64,000 nucleotides of DNA, taken from contig NZ_HE997626.1 in the NCBI RefSeq assembly GCF_000312385.1, positions 1,474,439 to 1,538,438 on the forward strand, read 5' to 3'. Source of the DNA: Tsukamurella sp. 1534. Its GTDB lineage: Bacteria > Actinomycetota > Actinomycetes > Mycobacteriales > Mycobacteriaceae. This document shows, one piece after another, positions 61,960 through 64,000 of this stretch. The notes below the pieces were generated by a model. It searched no databases and was not told the DNA's origin. It saw only the letters and a list, made by a program, of their open reading frames with translations. The first letter of the stretch is position 1, and the number at the start of each line of letters is the position of its first letter. The position numbers and the translations under genes are program-made.

Positions 61960-62024
61960 GGCGGTGTGGCCGTTCGTCCATCAGGACGCCCTGGGCCTGG
62001 ATCGCGCGAAGCAGTAGGGCGGTG
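61930..62024 (+). repeat. Duplicated 37-bp 3' end of the phosphatase gene
   Basis: A 37-bp sequence at 61930-61966, covering the last nine codons (ALGLDRAKQ), stop and 7 bp, recurs at 61988-62024, 58 bp further on. The copies are identical over 37 bp; the 21-bp spacer is unrelated. The second is not read as part of a gene. Recent tandem duplication or slippage is likely. Confidence 0.88.
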
Positions 62025-62094
62025 CCGCGCCCCTTCTCCGGCGACGTTCCGCCCGCTAGCGTGGACGTCGACATCGCAAACTCTGGGGGAAGCC

Positions 62095-62640
62095 ATGTAC
62101 CCGTACGCGCCACCCGTCCCGCGCCTGTACCGGGCGCTCGCGCTCGTCCAGGCGATGATCGCCGCCCTCACGCTGCTGGGTGCGGTCATCTACTGGATGG
62201 CCAACGCCTCCTACGAGGGCTCCGCGGACGCGTACCGCGGCACGTACACCGATTTCATCGGCGTCTACCTGCTGGCGCCGCTCGCGGTGATGCTGGTGAT
62301 CGCCCTCGTCGCCCTGGTGGGCCTCGCGGTGTTCGTGGCCCGCGGGTCGCTCGGGGCCCGCGTCGCGAGCTGCTGCGTGTGGGCGGTCCTCATGGCCGTC
62401 GGCCTGGTGGCGGTGCAGGTCCATCCCGCGTACGTGCTGGTGCTGTTCGTCGCCCTGTGCATGCTCCTCGCCCTCGCGCTGGCGGACCGGCTGTCCGTCG
62501 GGCGCGGGGCGCCGACGGTGCCTCCCCCGCCCGGAGGCACCGTCGGACCCGGCGGATTCCCCGCGGGCCGGTTCCCGGCCGAGCCCCCGGCGCAGGGGCA
62601 CGACACCGGCTCGTTCCCGCAGCAGCCGAGCGGCTCATGA
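62095..62640 (+). CDS. Four-helix membrane protein with proline-rich tail
   Basis: 181 residues from the ATG at 62095. Four membrane segments (ALALVQAMIAALTLLGAVIY, LLAPLAVMLVIALVALVGLA, VASCCVWAVLMAVGLVAVQV, AYVLVLFVALCMLLALALAD) are followed by a Pro/Gly-rich tail of about 45 residues. No family known. It lies between the phosphatase and dnaX. Confidence 0.75.
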   Translation: MYPYAPPVPRLYRALALVQAMIAALTLLGAVIYWMANASYEGSADAYRGTYTDFIGVYLLAPLAVMLVIALVALVGLAVFVARGSLGARVASCCVWAVLMAVGLVAVQVHPAYVLVLFVALCMLLALALADRLSVGRGAPTVPPPPGGTVGPGGFPAGRFPAEPPAQGHDTGSFPQQPSGS

Positions 62641-62691
62641 CGGACACGGCCGTCTCGCGGACGTGTCACAGGGCACCGGTAGCCTGAGACC

Positions 62692-64000
62692 GTGGCTCTC
62701 TACCGCAAGTACCGTCCAGCGACGTTCGCCGAGGTCGTGGGGCAGGAGCACGTCACCGAGCCGCTGAGCACCGCGCTCGATTCGGGCAGGATCAACCACG
62801 CGTACCTGTTCTCCGGCCCCCGCGGCTGCGGTAAAACGTCGTCGGCGCGCATCCTGGCCCGTTCGCTCAACTGCGAGCAGGGCCCCACCTCCACGCCCTG
62901 CGGCGTGTGCAACTCGTGCCTGGCCCTGGCGCCCGGCGGCCCGGGCAACCTGGACGTCACGGAGATGGACGCGGCCAGCCACGGCGGCGTGGACGATGCG
63001 CGCGAGCTCCGCGACCGCGCCTTCTACGCCCCGGCGGAATCGCGGTACCGCGTCTTCATCGTGGATGAGGCGCACATGGTCACCCCGCAGGGCTTCAACG
63101 CGCTGCTGAAGATCGTCGAGGAGCCGCCGGAGCACCTCATCTTCATCTTCGCCACCACGGAGCCGGAGAAGGTGCTCACCACCATCCGCTCCCGCACCCA
63201 CCACTACCCGTTCCGGCTGCTCGCCCCCAACGTGATGCGCCCGCTGCTGGAGAAGATCACGGGCGCGGAGCACGTCACCGTGGAACCGCAGGTCTACCCG
63301 CTGGTCATCCGGGCGGGCGGCGGGTCACCGCGTGACTCGCTGTCGATCATGGACCAGTTGCTCGCGGGCGCCGGGGCGGAGGGCGTCACCTACCAGCGCG
63401 CGCTCGGCCTGCTCGGCGTCACGGACACCGCACTCATCGACGCGGCGGTCGACGCCCTCGCGGCGTCCGACGGTGCGGCCCTGTTCGGGGCCGTGGAGCG
63501 GGTCATGGAGGCGGGCCACGATCCGCGCCGCTTCGCCACGGACCTGCTCGAGCGCCTGCGCGACCTGATCCTGTTGCACACGGTTCCCGACGCCGCGGAT
63601 CGCGGACTCGTAGACGTGCCGATCGACGTCCTGGAGACGATGCGTGGGGAGGCCTCCCGCCTGGGCCTCGCCACCCTGACCCGGTGCGCCGAGGTCACGC
63701 ACGCCTCCCTCGCGGAGATGCGCGGCGCCACCTCGCCGCGCCTGTTGCTCGAGGTCATGTGCGCCCGCATGCTGCTGCCCGCCGCGGACGAGTCCCAGGC
63801 CGCGCTGCTGCAGCGCATCGAGGCTCTGGAGAGCCGCCCGGCCGGCGCCGCCCCGGCCGCGCCCGCTCCGCAGGCGGCGGCGTCCCCGGCACCGTCGGCA
63901 CCGCCGGCGCAGGCCCCCGCACCCGACGGTCCGGCTCCCCGGTTCGTGCGCCCGAGCCAGCGCCAGGCGGAGGCCCCCGCCGCGCCGGAACCACAGGCAC
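62692..64000 (+). CDS. dnaX: DNA polymerase III subunit gamma/tau, 3' partial
   Basis: Frame open to the end of the window (436 codons so far), GTG start. AAA+ clamp-loader ATPase: MALYRKYRPATFAEVVGQEH, Walker A FSGPRGCGKTSSAR, the zinc cysteines CEQG with CGVCNSC, Walker B VFIVDEAHMVTPQGFNALLK, and sensor region EEPPEHLIFIFATTEPEKVL. After about residue 380 a Pro/Ala-rich linker begins, as in tau-type proteins. It loads the beta clamp onto DNA. In M. tuberculosis dnaZX lies in the same block. Confidence 0.96.
   Translation, partial: MALYRKYRPATFAEVVGQEHVTEPLSTALDSGRINHAYLFSGPRGCGKTSSARILARSLNCEQGPTSTPCGVCNSCLALAPGGPGNLDVTEMDAASHGGVDDARELRDRAFYAPAESRYRVFIVDEAHMVTPQGFNALLKIVEEPPEHLIFIFATTEPEKVLTTIRSRTHHYPFRLLAPNVMRPLLEKITGAEHVTVEPQVYPLVIRAGGGSPRDSLSIMDQLLAGAGAEGVTYQRALGLLGVTDTALIDAAVDALAASDGAALFGAVERVMEAGHDPRRFATDLLERLRDLILLHTVPDAADRGLVDVPIDVLETMRGEASRLGLATLTRCAEVTHASLAEMRGATSPRLLLEVMCARMLLPAADESQAALLQRIEALESRPAGAAPAAPAPQAAASPAPSAPPAQAPAPDGPAPRFVRPSQRQAEAPAAPEPQA

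Noticed and set aside
60567..62687. A 706-codon open frame over the phosphatase in another phase
   Set aside because: Arg/Gly/His-rich shadow of the PhoA gene, no domain, and it crosses the stop and the next gene.

Overview
The window is high-GC DNA with actinobacterial gene style: many GTG starts, ATGA/GTGA overlaps and little intergenic space. Several features point to a mycolic-acid-containing actinomycete close to Tsukamurella, Gordonia or Mycobacterium. These include an MMPL exporter, a secreted PE-PPE-domain hydrolase, an EspR-like regulator, a GT87 mannosyltransferase, and a block resembling the M. tuberculosis dnaZX / Rv3722c / 4.5S RNA / tRNA-Ser region, with ligC, tyrA and tadA also in the window. 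Genus assignment is inference. No IS element, transposase, integrase or CRISPR array was seen.

Layout. 1-5.1 kb: a catabolic island with the 3' part of a P450-reductase fusion, translationally coupled to a Rieske oxygenase, then a TetR/LLM-oxidoreductase pair and small proteins. 5.4-8 kb: SDR dehydrogenase, thiolase and a hotdog dehydratase (beta-oxidation-like chemistry). 8-18.4 kb: CGNR regulator/TSUP exporter pair, hypotheticals, MFS/GlxA divergent pair, acyltransferase, thioesterase with HisC2-type aminotransferase, and a double-domain Lrp regulator. 18.7-21 kb: an operon of NTF2-like protein, NCS1 permease and metal-dependent cyclase. 21.1-24.5 kb: tRNA-Ser(GCT), tRNA-Arg(ACG), DUF779, CPBP protease, a lysozyme-fold protein and a VapBC-type toxin-antitoxin pair. 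24.6-29.6 kb: acetaldehyde-type dehydrogenase with its GAF regulator and a CocE-like esterase. 29.8-34.7 kb: RidA, tyrA, tadA and its partner, tRNA-Ser(CGA), and a membrane protein whose stop codon lies inside that tRNA on the other strand.

34.9-41.2 kb: one uninterrupted 1,406-codon reading frame joins an MMPL transporter to a tRNA-guanine transglycosylase (Tgt) whose three zinc cysteines are replaced. It is followed by a GlxA regulator bracketed by inverted copies of one site, and by glutamyl-Q tRNA(Asp) synthetase. 41.2-55.6 kb: WYL/DinB pair, LigC ligase plus primase-polymerase, a phytase-like lipoprotein, ArsR/SRPBCC pair, PE-PPE hydrolase, LysR/TSUP pair, and a module of EspR-like XRE regulator, alpha/beta hydrolase, MAB_1171c-type membrane protein and M78 metallopeptidase. 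55.6-64 kb: tandem repeats, tRNA-Ser(GGA), SRP RNA, a frameshifted aspartate aminotransferase, GT87 mannosyltransferase, ThrE-like exporter, PhoA-type alkaline phosphatase with a PHO-box-like promoter, and the start of dnaX, which runs off the window.

The strongest leads are the MMPL-Tgt fusion with zinc-ligand loss, the P450-reductase/Rieske pair with a substituted iron ligand, the regulator/peptidase/membrane module sharing a 15-bp motif, and the GlxA gene with matching palindromic sites at both ends. The clear frameshift in the aspartate aminotransferase warns that assembly errors should be excluded before the fusions are believed.
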